DNA of 64,000 nucleotides from Candidatus Phytoplasma australiense (GTDB lineage Bacteria; Bacillota_I; Bacilli_A; Acholeplasmatales; Acholeplasmataceae). The notes below the pieces were generated by a model. It was not told where the DNA came from and made no database searches. It saw only the letters and a program-made list of their open reading frames with translations. Where the stretch lies: contig AM422018.1 of the NCBI GenBank assembly GCA_000069925.1, positions 372,001-436,000 on the forward strand, read 5' to 3'. Position numbers and translations under genes: made by a program. Shown here piece after piece: positions 1 through 7,798 of the stretch. Positions within the stretch are counted from its first letter, which is position 1. Each line of letters starts with the position of its first letter.

Positions 1-403
1 CGTTTTTGTAATGGATTCTTTCGATGGGGAATGTTTTTGAATCAAATTTTGTGATATGATGTATTGTTCCATTTTTATATGTTTTCGTTTTGATTAGGTT
101 TCCTGTTTTCAGGTCGTATTCAAATTCTTTAATACGGTCTATTAATCCATAAGAGTTAAAAACAATTTCTTTAAGTTCTTCACGCGTTTTAGGGTCGAAG
201 TAATGGATTGTATCAATTGTTTTGCCGTCTGATTGGTAGTAGATTTTTTTGATGTATTTATCGTAGTAGACAATCCAGCGGATGGTTTTGCCGTCTGGGT
301 GGTAATTGGTTGCTTTGGTTTTTTTCTTTGTTTGAGGGTCTAATTTGATAATTGTGTGAAAACCATACTCATGGGTGATTATTTGATTTGGGGCGGTTTC
401 CAT
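1..403 (-). CDS. DUF2963 repeat protein, 3' end outside window
   Basis: The reading frame opens with ATG at 403 and stays open to the window edge (134 codons), so the C-terminus is missing. It is built of repeats of the phytoplasma-specific DUF2963 type (YHPDGKTIRWIVYY, YYQSDGKTIDTIHYFDPKT, EYDLKTGNLIKTKTY). The start is supported by an AGGAAA ribosome site just upstream. No signal peptide is visible, so a cytoplasmic place is likely. It lies downstream of dnaG on the same strand. The function of DUF2963 is unknown. Confidence 0.8.
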   Translation of the reverse strand, partial: METAPNQIITHEYGFHTIIKLDPQTKKKTKATNYHPDGKTIRWIVYYDKYIKKIYYQSDGKTIDTIHYFDPKTREELKEIVFNSYGLIDRIKEFEYDLKTGNLIKTKTYKNGTIHHITKFDSKTFPIERIHYKN

Positions 404-431
404 TTAATTTTTTCCTTTCGCTGATTTGTGG

Positions 432-455
432 TTTTCGCCGAACGTGTTGTTGTGG
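432..455 (-). promoter_or_regulatory. CTCGGCG-type intergenic element, copy 1
   Basis: Minus-strand reading is a CA-rich run (CCACAACAACAC) followed by GTTCGGCGAAAA, about 30 bases before the ATG at 403. It is one of ten related elements placed between a terminator and the next ribosome site. A promoter role is inferred. Confidence 0.4.
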
Positions 456-470
456 TTGTTTGGTGTGGGA

Positions 471-495
471 TTAAAGAAAAAGCCCTTAAAGGGAT
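471..495 (-). terminator. Short intrinsic terminator after dnaG
   Basis: On the minus strand CCCTT and AAGGG close a very small hairpin followed by CTTTTTCTTT. The same arrangement (short CCCTT-type stem, T run, then a CTCGGCG element) recurs elsewhere in this region. Confidence 0.5.
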
Positions 496-575
496 TGTGG
501 TTGATTGAAGTTTTTAGCTTCTTTGAAGGTGTTGTTGGGATTGTAGATGGTCTCTGCGGTTTGTTTGCCAGTTGT
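486..575 (-). other. Open in-frame continuation of the dnaG DUF2963 tail
   Basis: After the dnaG stop the same frame reads TTGKQTAETIYNPNNTF and on for 29 codons to TAA at 486-488. The reading KNYD-stop-TTGK fits the repeat pattern D-P-x-T-G-K with the stop at the proline-type position. It looks like the old end of the gene. Confidence 0.5.
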
Positions 576-2372
576 TTAGTCGTAATTTTTGACATGATAA
601 GTATTATCCTCGTTATATTCAGTGTATTTGATTAATTTATCTGTTTGTTGAGGGTCGTATTCTTTGATAGAAAAAAGTTTTTTGTTTTTGTATTTGGTTG
701 ATTTGGTGATGTTGTTTGTTTTGGGGTCGAATTCTTTAATTTCTTTTGTGCCTTTGTAACTTTTATAAGTCCTTTTGATTACTTCGCGAGTTTCAGAGTC
801 GAATTCGCGTTTTTCGCTCCAACAAAACTCGTCATCAGGTTCATAGTAGGTTGTTGTAATTATCAACCCTTTATCTTCTACAATATATTTTGAGCCGCTG
901 GGATGGGTGTCAGTAGTTTTTATTATTTGGTTTGTTTTGAGGTCTATTTCGTGAATTGTTTTGCTGCCATCTGGGTAAGTTGTTATTTGTTGTTTTGTTG
1001 TTGGTTTTTTGGTTTGGAGTGTAGGTGATTCTTTTGAGTTTAAGGACCGTTTGGAATTAACTATTTCTACTGTGTTTTTGCCAAATAAGTTAACGGCGAA
1101 ATCATATGGGGGGTAGCCTTCGTAGCCTGCATAAGGGTCAGAATTGTCAAGAAAGCATTTTTTATATGCTTGATACCCATGATTGCGTAATAAATCATCT
1201 ACATCTTTGCAAGTTTTGGAGTATGGTGGTAAAATTCTGCGTATTTCACAATCAACCTGGTTGGATTTGAGTTGAGCCGCTAATTCTTTGTTGCGGTTGA
1301 GCCCTGTTTCGTCGTTGTCTAAAGCGATGATTACCTTTATTTGTTCTTTTTTGAAAATATCAATTTGAGCTTGGGATAGTTGTTGAGCGATGCAAATTAA
1401 TCCCACTACATTTTTGATTCCGCGTTGCCAACAACTGATTACATCAAAAAAACCTTCATGGATAATGACGGTTTTTGCTTGTTTGATGTAAGGTAATGCC
1501 TCAAAGAAGCGATAGCTGAAATAAAAAGTAGGTGTTTGAGAGAAGTTAGTTAGGGATTGATATTTGGGTTTAAAAATGCCAGTGTTTTGGAAATTGTTTT
1601 GGTAAAAATGAAAAGTGTGTTGGCGTCCATTTTCTATTGGGATAATAACAGAGCCATTAAAAGCATCGTGATAATATTTTGAGCCTTTTTTGCTGGTTTT
1701 TTCTTTGATAAAGCCGTATTCTATTAACTTGTGGATGTTAATGTTTTTCTTTTGGCAATAATTAAAGAATCGGAAAGATAAAGGTTTATCGGATAGAGGA
1801 GCGAACCCCAGGCTGAATTCTTTAATTGTGGCTGGGGTGAGCTTTCTTTTTTCGGTCAAGTATTTTATCCCTTGGTGAGATTCGTTGTTTTGGTTGGCAG
1901 TTAATAAATAGTGGTAGTAATCGCGGATTTGGTTGAATAAGGGCGATACTTCTTTGAGTAATTTCCTTTTGGCGGTTTTTAATTGTGTTTCGTCCGTTGG
2001 GTAAGCTGATTTTGAATGATATTGTTGTTTGAAAGGACTTTTTGTTAGTTTAGTTATTTGTTGCTCTTCTTGGAGTAAAGTTTTAAATTCTTGCGATTTC
2101 ATAAAACTGAGGATTCTTCGGATAGATTCATTAAAATCTAGTCCTCTAGTTCTTTGATAGACATCAACAATATCGTATCGTTTAGTACATTTGAAACAAT
2201 GTATCGCGTTATCCTCGGTGATACGACAGCAAGTAGGGTTTTTGCCTTGATGAATGGGACAAGGGAAGCGATATTTACGATTGAAATTGGGTGGTAGAAC
2301 TTTTAATTTGATTAATAAAACCATCATCGGGAAGTTGGTTTGAATGTATTTGATTTTGTCTTGCATATTCAT
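576..2372 (-). CDS. dnaG: DNA primase DnaG fused to DUF2963 repeats
   Basis: This 598-residue protein makes RNA primers for replication. The N-terminus has a CHC2-type zinc ribbon (FPCPIHQ, then CFKC, residues about 37-60). The centre has a Toprim fold (VIIHEGFFDV near residue 300 and IIALDNDETG near 350). The last ~150 residues are DUF2963 repeats (PDGSKTIHEIDLKTNQ, FDPKTNNITKSTKYKN) instead of the usual DnaB-interacting domain. The start was chosen from ACTCCTT-complement AAGGAGT just upstream. It follows dnaB by 11 bases, so the two are probably co-transcribed. The frame ends at TAA (576-578) but continues open to 486 with more repeat-like sequence, suggesting a nonsense mutation. Confidence 0.9.
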   Translation of the reverse strand: MNMQDKIKYIQTNFPMMVLLIKLKVLPPNFNRKYRFPCPIHQGKNPTCCRITEDNAIHCFKCTKRYDIVDVYQRTRGLDFNESIRRILSFMKSQEFKTLLQEEQQITKLTKSPFKQQYHSKSAYPTDETQLKTAKRKLLKEVSPLFNQIRDYYHYLLTANQNNESHQGIKYLTEKRKLTPATIKEFSLGFAPLSDKPLSFRFFNYCQKKNINIHKLIEYGFIKEKTSKKGSKYYHDAFNGSVIIPIENGRQHTFHFYQNNFQNTGIFKPKYQSLTNFSQTPTFYFSYRFFEALPYIKQAKTVIIHEGFFDVISCWQRGIKNVVGLICIAQQLSQAQIDIFKKEQIKVIIALDNDETGLNRNKELAAQLKSNQVDCEIRRILPPYSKTCKDVDDLLRNHGYQAYKKCFLDNSDPYAGYEGYPPYDFAVNLFGKNTVEIVNSKRSLNSKESPTLQTKKPTTKQQITTYPDGSKTIHEIDLKTNQIIKTTDTHPSGSKYIVEDKGLIITTTYYEPDDEFCWSEKREFDSETREVIKRTYKSYKGTKEIKEFDPKTNNITKSTKYKNKKLFSIKEYDPQQTDKLIKYTEYNEDNTYHVKNYD

Positions 2373-2383
2373 TTTTTTACTCC

Positions 2384-3883
2384 TTAATTGGCATCTATTT
2401 CGTGAGGAAGAACAAAACCTACTTCCTTAAATGTTTGTGTTTCCATAGCGAAGTGATAAACTAAAGTTTGTTTGGTGCCGCTGCGGTTTTTCTTGATGTT
2501 GACTTCAATAATTTTTTGGTTGTCTTTTCCTGTGGCGTCTTCGTATAATTGACTTACGGTTTCGTTGTTGGAAGAAATAAGTTTATCTTTGTCTTTGGAT
2601 ATTTTTGGGTTGAATTCAGACATTATTAAAACAATGTCAGAGTTTGTCTCGATTCCTCCAGAGCCTTTTAAAGCAGTTATTTCGGGGGATTTGCCTTGGT
2701 AATTGCTGTAAGTGTCTCTAGAGAATTGTGATAAAATAATAACAACAATCTCTAATTTGGTTGCGAGTTCTTTGATTTTTTCCATGATTTCATCAATTGC
2801 CAAACGGTCGTTTTCTAAGTGTTTGGTTGATTTGGTTATTTGGAGATGGTCGATTACAACGACATCTACTTTTTTCTCTAAATGAAGGCGATAAAGTAAA
2901 TCGACGATGTAATTGATGCTTTTGGTTTTGGTATAACTAAAAGATAAATTAAGGTTTGAGATAAAACTTTTTGCTGATTCCATCCTTTCGTCATAAATTG
3001 ATTGTGTAACGTCGGTTGCTTGAGGGTCAAAGTCTTTATCCAAAATAACATTTAAAGGAATTTGGGTATGGCGTGCTAATAAGCGAGTTAAGTTTTCTTG
3101 CCAAGTCATTTCGTATGAAAAAACAATCATGTGTGGTTGTTCTTCTGATTCTTTAAATCTGGTTTGGGCTAAATCTAGTAATAAATTATAGACGAAAGTA
3201 GTTTTTCCTAAACCTGTGTACCCTCCGATTGTGATAACTTGACCTTTTTTAAATCCTTTAGTGTTTTTGTTTAACATTTCAAAATCATCGGATAAACGAT
3301 AATATTCTTCTTGGATTGTTTGTTTAGCAGAAACATCAGGTGATAAATATTCAAGTCCTAAAGACATCATTTGACTTATGGTAAGCAATTCTTTATCAGA
3401 TTCATTAGGAATGAGGAAGATGAAATCTTTTAGTTTGGCAAATGTTTCTTTTATGTGTGAATCCACAAGATGAGGAGCTTTGGATTCAAAAGAAGGTTGG
3501 ATGGTTGTTAAAAATTGTTGATAGAGTTGAGATTGGGTGTATGTGTGTTTTAAATCAATTAGAAGGTGTGTGTTGTCGGTTGAGGAAGTGTCGGTATCTA
3601 AAAAACTAAGGCGATTTGCGGTGATATTTTCTTGAGGGTAATGTTTTTGTAAATAAGTCAATAATTCGGATATAATAAATTGTCTGGTTTTTCTTCTGTT
3701 AAGAGGGTGAGAGAATGGACCTTCTAGATTTAAATATTTTAAAGCGTTAAAGATTTTTTGGTTTAATGAGTCTTGTAAGTGTTTGGGGTTGATGATTTCG
3801 CAATAAAATTCTAAATGTTTCCATTTTTCTTGATGGATGTAATTGACAATTTGGTTTAGGGCTTTTTGTTCGTTGGTTAACAT
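2384..3883 (-). CDS. dnaB: Replicative DNA helicase DnaB (PMU-0 copy)
   Basis: A 499-residue RecA-fold helicase that unwinds DNA at the replication fork and works with the adjacent primase. Walker A is GGYTGLGKTT (about residues 217-226). Walker B is VVVIDHLQI. A Q-loop-like motif VVIILSQFSR and a C-terminal VNIKKNRSGT follow. AGGAGA lies 8 bases before the ATG. The protein is longer than and diverged from the three copies in PMU-I to PMU-III, so it belongs to a separate element lineage. It lies between the nuclease-like gene and dnaG, all on one strand. Confidence 0.92.
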   Translation of the reverse strand: MLTNEQKALNQIVNYIHQEKWKHLEFYCEIINPKHLQDSLNQKIFNALKYLNLEGPFSHPLNRRKTRQFIISELLTYLQKHYPQENITANRLSFLDTDTSSTDNTHLLIDLKHTYTQSQLYQQFLTTIQPSFESKAPHLVDSHIKETFAKLKDFIFLIPNESDKELLTISQMMSLGLEYLSPDVSAKQTIQEEYYRLSDDFEMLNKNTKGFKKGQVITIGGYTGLGKTTFVYNLLLDLAQTRFKESEEQPHMIVFSYEMTWQENLTRLLARHTQIPLNVILDKDFDPQATDVTQSIYDERMESAKSFISNLNLSFSYTKTKSINYIVDLLYRLHLEKKVDVVVIDHLQITKSTKHLENDRLAIDEIMEKIKELATKLEIVVIILSQFSRDTYSNYQGKSPEITALKGSGGIETNSDIVLIMSEFNPKISKDKDKLISSNNETVSQLYEDATGKDNQKIIEVNIKKNRSGTKQTLVYHFAMETQTFKEVGFVLPHEIDAN

Positions 3884-3899
3884 TTTTTTAAATCTCCTT

Positions 3900-4505
3900 T
3901 TATTTTTTAATTAAATTTATATTTGGAAAGGTAATAAATTGTCTTCGGGAAAAGTTTTGAAAAAATGAGTGGCTGTTTGGTGAAAATAGGTTAATTACTT
4001 TATTGATGCTTTGTACTTTGCCTTGTTTGAGTTTTTCATTGAGTCTTTGAGTTTCCGAGGTGTGGTTTGTTAGGAGGTAGTACTCAAAGCGAGTGTCTAG
4101 TTTTTTTAGTTGTTGTCCTTCGATGATGGCTTGTTTGTAGCGGTCGCGGAGGCATGTTTTGAAATTGAAGGCGATTATTCGTTTGGTGTGGGTGAATAAC
4201 ACTAAATCAAATTTGATATCGGGGATGAAAAATAAATATGCCTGTGGATATAAATTGGTGATGCCGTAATATCGGAAATAAAGCAAAATAAAGAATTCGT
4301 TAATTTTTCCGCGAAGGGATTTTTGAGATTGGCAATTGAAGTTATTTGTTTCAAAATAATGATTTAATTGAGTGTGATTGGTTTTCATATATTCGTTGAT
4401 TGGGAGTGTGAAGGTAGATTTATCAAAAATTTGTTTGAGAATGTCAACGGATTTTATGTTTTGTTTAAATTGTTTGATGTTGTTTAATTCTTGGTTAGTT
4501 AGCAT
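3900..4505 (-). CDS. Nuclease-fold-like PMU protein (PMU-0 copy)
   Basis: A 201-residue protein I do not recognise by name. It is conserved in all four elements, always between dnaB and tmk. The centre reads IPDIKFDLVLF, then RIIAFNFKTCLRDRYKQ, which resembles the PD-(D/E)xK nuclease core with Asn at the Glu position (NFK). A helix with IIEGQQLKKLDTRFEYYLL follows, a typical place for that fold. No signal or membrane segment is seen. A role in element replication or end processing is inferred only from position. It starts 17 bases upstream of the dnaB start, with an AGGAGA site before its own ATG. Confidence 0.8.
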   Translation of the reverse strand: MLTNQELNNIKQFKQNIKSVDILKQIFDKSTFTLPINEYMKTNHTQLNHYFETNNFNCQSQKSLRGKINEFFILLYFRYYGITNLYPQAYLFFIPDIKFDLVLFTHTKRIIAFNFKTCLRDRYKQAIIEGQQLKKLDTRFEYYLLTNHTSETQRLNEKLKQGKVQSINKVINLFSPNSHSFFQNFSRRQFITFPNINLIKK

Positions 4506-4528
4506 ATTTGTTTTCTCCTGTGAATTAT

Positions 4529-4552
4529 TTTTTTCGCCGAGGCGTTGTTAGT
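4529..4552 (-). promoter_or_regulatory. CTCGGCG-type intergenic element, copy 2
   Basis: Minus-strand CTAACAACGCCTCGGCGAAA, some 25 bases before the ATG at 4505 and just after a terminator. Here the core CGCCTCGGCG has inverted CGCC/GGCG arms. Confidence 0.45.
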
Positions 4553-4565
4553 TTTGTTGTTGGTA

Positions 4566-4592
4566 AAAAAGAAAAGACCCTTAAAAGGGTCT
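4566..4592 (-). terminator. Intrinsic terminator after tmk
   Basis: Minus-strand AGACCCTT and AAGGGTCT form an 8-bp stem followed by TTTTCTTTTTT. The stop codon of the small gene 4581-4727 lies inside the stem. Confidence 0.8.
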
Positions 4593-4727
4593 GTGGGTGG
4601 TTTTAGCAAATATTCTTTTGGTACGCCAAGTAATCTTGCCGTCTTTGTGGATGGTTTTGATTTTTCCGTTGGAGTAGTAGATATATGTGTTGCCATTTTT
4701 GCATTGTTTTTGAATTATAATTGCCAT
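4581..4727 (-). CDS. Small DUF2963-like protein, 48 residues
   Basis: This short frame begins MAIIIQKQCKNGNTYIYYSN and contains GKIKTIHKDGKITW, one unit of the DUF2963 type. AGGA lies 9 bases before the ATG. It overlaps the end of tmk by 13 bases, which suggests translational coupling, and its stop is within the terminator. The similarity to other DUF2963 genes next to tmk in PMU-I and PMU-II supports it as real. Function unknown. Confidence 0.6.
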   Translation of the reverse strand: MAIIIQKQCKNGNTYIYYSNGKIKTIHKDGKITWRTKRIFAKTTHRPF

Positions 4728-5344
4728 TGTTTTATGTTTCCTATCTTTTTTATTATATTTTTTTGGTGTTGCGAGATGTTTGTGAAATCGGTTGTATCTA
4801 AAATTATTTTTGTTCCGAGGTTTGGTAGTTTCAAAAACTCATCATAACCTTGTTCAACTTTTTTGAAATATGATATTGGACTTGATTCGATGACGTCTAA
4901 TTTGTGGTTTGATTGAGTGCGTTTGCGGTTGATGCCAATTTCAGGGTTTGTTTTTAAGTATACAGTCATGTCGGGTTTGATGAAGCGATTGAATAAGTTA
5001 TAAAAAATTTGGTAATCTCTTTTGTTTTGGGAGGGATAAATGCGATAAGCGAAATTTGAGCCTAACCAACGGTCAATTAAAATGATTTTGTTTGAGAAAA
5101 TGTGTGGAGTTATTTGTTCTTCTTGGGTTTGAATCATGTTTGAAAAACTCAATAAAAGGCGTGTTTGGTTGTCTAAGTTTTCGTGAGTTAAAAACATTTT
5201 GCGGATTTGTGGGCCAATTGATGAACTGCCTAATCCTTGTAGCGTGATGACTTCTTGGTTTTGGGCTTGTAATTCTTCTTTGATGTTTTGGATAAAAGTA
5301 GTTTTTCCGCTTCCGTCTAAGCCTTCAAAAATTATTATTTTCAT
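4715..5344 (-). CDS. tmk: Thymidylate kinase (PMU-0 copy)
   Basis: A 209-residue kinase that phosphorylates dTMP to dTDP. The P-loop is FEGLDGSGKTT (residues 6-16). The DRW motif is in LIDRWLGSNFAY. The LID-like region RKRTQSNHKLD matches the family. Length is normal. It is translated from an AAGGAG site directly before the ATG and sits between the large secreted protein and the nuclease-like gene. PMU copies of tmk usually accompany the chromosomal gene. Confidence 0.9.
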   Translation of the reverse strand: MKIIIFEGLDGSGKTTFIQNIKEELQAQNQEVITLQGLGSSSIGPQIRKMFLTHENLDNQTRLLLSFSNMIQTQEEQITPHIFSNKIILIDRWLGSNFAYRIYPSQNKRDYQIFYNLFNRFIKPDMTVYLKTNPEIGINRKRTQSNHKLDVIESSPISYFKKVEQGYDEFLKLPNLGTKIILDTTDFTNISQHQKNIIKKIGNIKQWQL

Positions 5345-5377
5345 ATTTTTTTCTCCTTAATTTAATTTTTAAATGAA

Positions 5378-5403
5378 AAAAGACCTTCGCGAGAAGGTCT
5401 TTA
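5378..5403 (-). terminator. Intrinsic terminator after the large secreted protein
   Basis: Minus-strand AAGACCTTC and GAAGGTCTT pair over 9 bp around TCGC, followed by TTTTTTC. A strong terminator. Confidence 0.9.
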
Positions 5404-5406
5404 GCG

Positions 5407-7311
5407 TTATTCTGTCATTAGTTCAGTGGTTTTTGGTGGTGGGGATTGTGTTGTGTAGAAATGTGAAAAGATATTATACCACCAATTGCATGGTTGTTCG
5501 TCTACGTACCATACTGCTCGCCATCCACTGCCGCTACAAGTGAAGTTGGATTTTGTTCCGTCTTCGTTATAGATGTCTGTTGGACGATAACCGAAATGAT
5601 GTTTTATGTCGCCAAGTGTATAACGAACACCTGGTTTGATGTAGCATTGTTGTAACCAAGAAACATATTTATTGTGGTATTCCTCTAGGATTTTTGTCAT
5701 TTGTTTTGTGTTGGTGCAGGTGATGTGATATATTTTGTCGGTGGTTTCAAAAGTATGATGAATGGTTGTAAGGTTTGCGTCGTGTTTTATCACTTTGTTT
5801 ATGGGCGGACCTAAAGTTATTGAAGTATATTTGGGAATTTTGATGATTTGTGTGATTCCTTGATGATGGGTTTGTGAGTTCTCTTGTTTCCAGGTTGTGA
5901 TGGCTTCTTGAGGGTCTAGGGAATCAGGAAAGGTGATGTTTATTTCTTCTTTTTGGGTGTTGAATGAGAAAAGATAAACATTTCTAGCTCCGTTTGATAG
6001 TTTGAGTAAGTCTTCGATAGTGTATTTTTGGGAAGTGATTATTCGCTGTTTCAGCTCGCGAATGGTTTTTAATTTTTGGTTGATTGTTTCACGAGAATTG
6101 TTTTGTGCTTCATCGACTTCAACTTCGTATTGAAGGCGTGTTAGGTCTTTTTTTAAGCGTTCTACTTCTGGAGATTCTGAAGGGAGGAAGCGGATTCCGT
6201 CGTCGAAATAAATCGCTTCTGGATTGAATTTTTGGTGAGGGGATGGTGTGTGTTCGATGTTGTAGGGAAGCGGGATTTGAGGAGGGGCATCTGGTTGGGT
6301 TGTCGATAGGCGATATTCGTCCCAAATTCTACCATTTCGTTTAAATAAAGTGTAATCTTTTGTATCATAGTTAGATATTTCACATAATTTCCCTGAGTCG
6401 TAATATGTTTTTTGCGTTTTAATTGTGCCGTCTGGTCTGTATTGAAATTCTTTCGTTCGGTTACCGTCAGAGTTATATATGGTAACGAAATCAAGTGAGC
6501 CATCAGGATGATAAAGGACATGTTTTGTTCTTTTTCCTATGTGGATATCTGGGGTGTATTGGATAATTTCTTTAATTGTTTGACTGTTGTCGTAGTAAAT
6601 TGTTTTTATGGTTTCTTTGATTGTTTTTGTTTTGTTGCCTGTTGATGGGTCGTATTCAGTTATTGTTTTTGAGTCAGGTTTGTAGTCTCCTAGGGGAAAA
6701 TTTAAGAATGCGTCGTCATTTGGAAATGCTTTGTAACATCCTAACTTAATGTCTACAGGGTTTTTGGTGATGTTGTGGGCAGTTAAGTAATTTTTAATTG
6801 CTTCTGTTTTGCTTCGGCCTTCAGGGAGTTTGATGGAGATTAAGTGAGTGTTGCATTTTATTTCTTGAGGGTGTTTGTTGGCGTCCCAAAAAATAAACCT
6901 ATCTTTGATGGCTGTTTGGTGTGCCAAAAGCTCTTCTAAGGTGGATTCGTTATCAGCTTGAGGGTATTGAGTATTAAAAGGATTATCTCTTGCTCTTAAA
7001 TAAACCGCTAATAAACCATCTGGTGGATTTTTGATTTGATATTGAAAGTAGTTTTGGTTGTAAGGGTTGTATCGTGAATCATCTAAATTATTTCCAACAA
7101 CACTTATTTTAAAATAATTTAGGATTTCAGGGATGCTTTCTTTGTTTAAAACAGGAATATCATATCTTTTCATTTTGGGTTGGGTCGCTAACCATTCTTG
7201 TTGGAGGGTTTTGTAATCTGCTAATTTAATTTTGGTTTTGTTTTGACTATGAAAAAAAGAAGAATGAGCATTGATGGAAGGGACAAAATTGAAGATAATA
7301 ATTAATAACAT
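5407..7311 (-). CDS. Large secreted protein with internal DUF2963 repeats
   Basis: A 634-residue protein I cannot name. It opens MLLIIIFNFVPSINAHSS, the core and cleavage site (SINA/HSS) of a Sec signal peptide whose charged N-region lies out of frame upstream. Residues about 25-210 form a domain shared with the paralogue at 7799-9301. Residues about 214-350 are DUF2963 repeats (ITEYDPSTGNKTKTIKETI). A coiled coil near 380-430 follows, then a C-terminal domain beginning YTIEDLLKLSNGARNVYLF and ending with a Cys- and Trp-rich stretch. It is probably exported and may meet the host. It ends before a strong terminator. Confidence 0.8.
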   Translation of the reverse strand: MLLIIIFNFVPSINAHSSFFHSQNKTKIKLADYKTLQQEWLATQPKMKRYDIPVLNKESIPEILNYFKISVVGNNLDDSRYNPYNQNYFQYQIKNPPDGLLAVYLRARDNPFNTQYPQADNESTLEELLAHQTAIKDRFIFWDANKHPQEIKCNTHLISIKLPEGRSKTEAIKNYLTAHNITKNPVDIKLGCYKAFPNDDAFLNFPLGDYKPDSKTITEYDPSTGNKTKTIKETIKTIYYDNSQTIKEIIQYTPDIHIGKRTKHVLYHPDGSLDFVTIYNSDGNRTKEFQYRPDGTIKTQKTYYDSGKLCEISNYDTKDYTLFKRNGRIWDEYRLSTTQPDAPPQIPLPYNIEHTPSPHQKFNPEAIYFDDGIRFLPSESPEVERLKKDLTRLQYEVEVDEAQNNSRETINQKLKTIRELKQRIITSQKYTIEDLLKLSNGARNVYLFSFNTQKEEINITFPDSLDPQEAITTWKQENSQTHHQGITQIIKIPKYTSITLGPPINKVIKHDANLTTIHHTFETTDKIYHITCTNTKQMTKILEEYHNKYVSWLQQCYIKPGVRYTLGDIKHHFGYRPTDIYNEDGTKSNFTCSGSGWRAVWYVDEQPCNWWYNIFSHFYTTQSPPPKTTELMTE

Positions 7312-7324
7312 AATTATTAATTTT

Positions 7325-7357
7325 TTAGATAAAGGGGATTTTAGTTATTTTTGACAT
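7325..7357 (-). other. Leader ORF out of frame with the secreted protein start
   Basis: AGGAGG precedes an ATG at 7357 whose 10-codon frame (MSKITKIPFI) ends in TAA, 13 bases before the downstream ATG at 7311. A +1 shift in the AAAATCCCC run would join it to SPLSKKLIIMLLIIIF, giving a complete signal peptide. The same arrangement occurs before the paralogue at 9301. Confidence 0.6.
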
Positions 7358-7384
7358 TTTTAAAACCTCCTTTTTTTGTGATTT

Positions 7385-7745
7385 AGGTATAAAAAAAGAC
7401 CCCTAGTTAAAGGGGACTAAATTAGATTAAAAAAATGCTTCGTTGAAATTAAAGGTAAAATTGTAAAAATTAAAAGTACGTATTTACAAGGTTTTTTGAA
7501 GGTCACTTAAAGGCTAAATTGGATTTAAAAGGATATAAATCAATCACTAATGTTAAACCATTAATTGTAATTTAATCACAGCGAGAGAGGCAAAATAATG
7601 CGTTAAAGAGGCATGTTTGATTTAGGGGGGGTATTTTTTATTCTAAAAGTAGTTATTTGAAATTAAAAAAATAATATTTTCAATTATAAGTTTTAATTTC
7701 TTTTTTTGACTTCTTCTTTATTAGAACACAATTTCTTTTTTTGAT
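7385..7745 (-). ncRNA. Candidate structured RNA or cis-regulatory leader, copy 1
   Basis: A gene-free block that is strongly similar, in the same sense, to plus-strand 63280-63625. Shared segments include CTAAATCAAACATGCCTCTT, TAACGCATTATTTTGCC and TTTAAATCCAATTTAGCC. Both copies end in an intrinsic terminator (here 7390-7416). Neither copy has a long reading frame. A -10-like CTAATAA or TATAATAA lies at the upstream edge. It could be a small RNA or an attenuating leader of the secreted-protein gene starting at 7311. Confidence 0.5.
7390..7416 (-). terminator. Terminator closing the conserved non-coding block
   Basis: Minus-strand AGTCCCC and GGGGTCT pair around TTTAACTA and are followed by TTTTTTT. 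The matching terminator at 63597-63625 has a different stem, so the hairpin itself appears to be kept. Confidence 0.75.
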
Positions 7746-7771
7746 TTTAACAAAAATGAGAAAAAATAAAA

Positions 7772-7797
7772 AAAGACCTTCATTAGAAGGTCTTAAT
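7772..7797 (-). terminator. Intrinsic terminator after 7799-9301
   Basis: Minus-strand AAGACCTTC and GAAGGTCTT pair around TAAT, followed by TTTTTT. Confidence 0.88.
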
Positions 7798-7798
7798 A

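Noticed and set aside
404-595. Possible 63-codon gene on the minus strand starting inside dnaG
   Set aside because: Its frame covers the terminator and CTCGGCG element and is proline/lysine-rich without homologue; the dnaG frame continuation explains the coding signal better.
6119-6521. Open frames antisense or shifted within the large secreted protein
   Set aside because: They are shadows of the DUF2963 repeats; no ribosome site and no conserved content.
7385-7745. Conserved block considered as tRNA or rRNA
   Set aside because: No cloverleaf, CCA end or rRNA motifs; it is too AT-rich.
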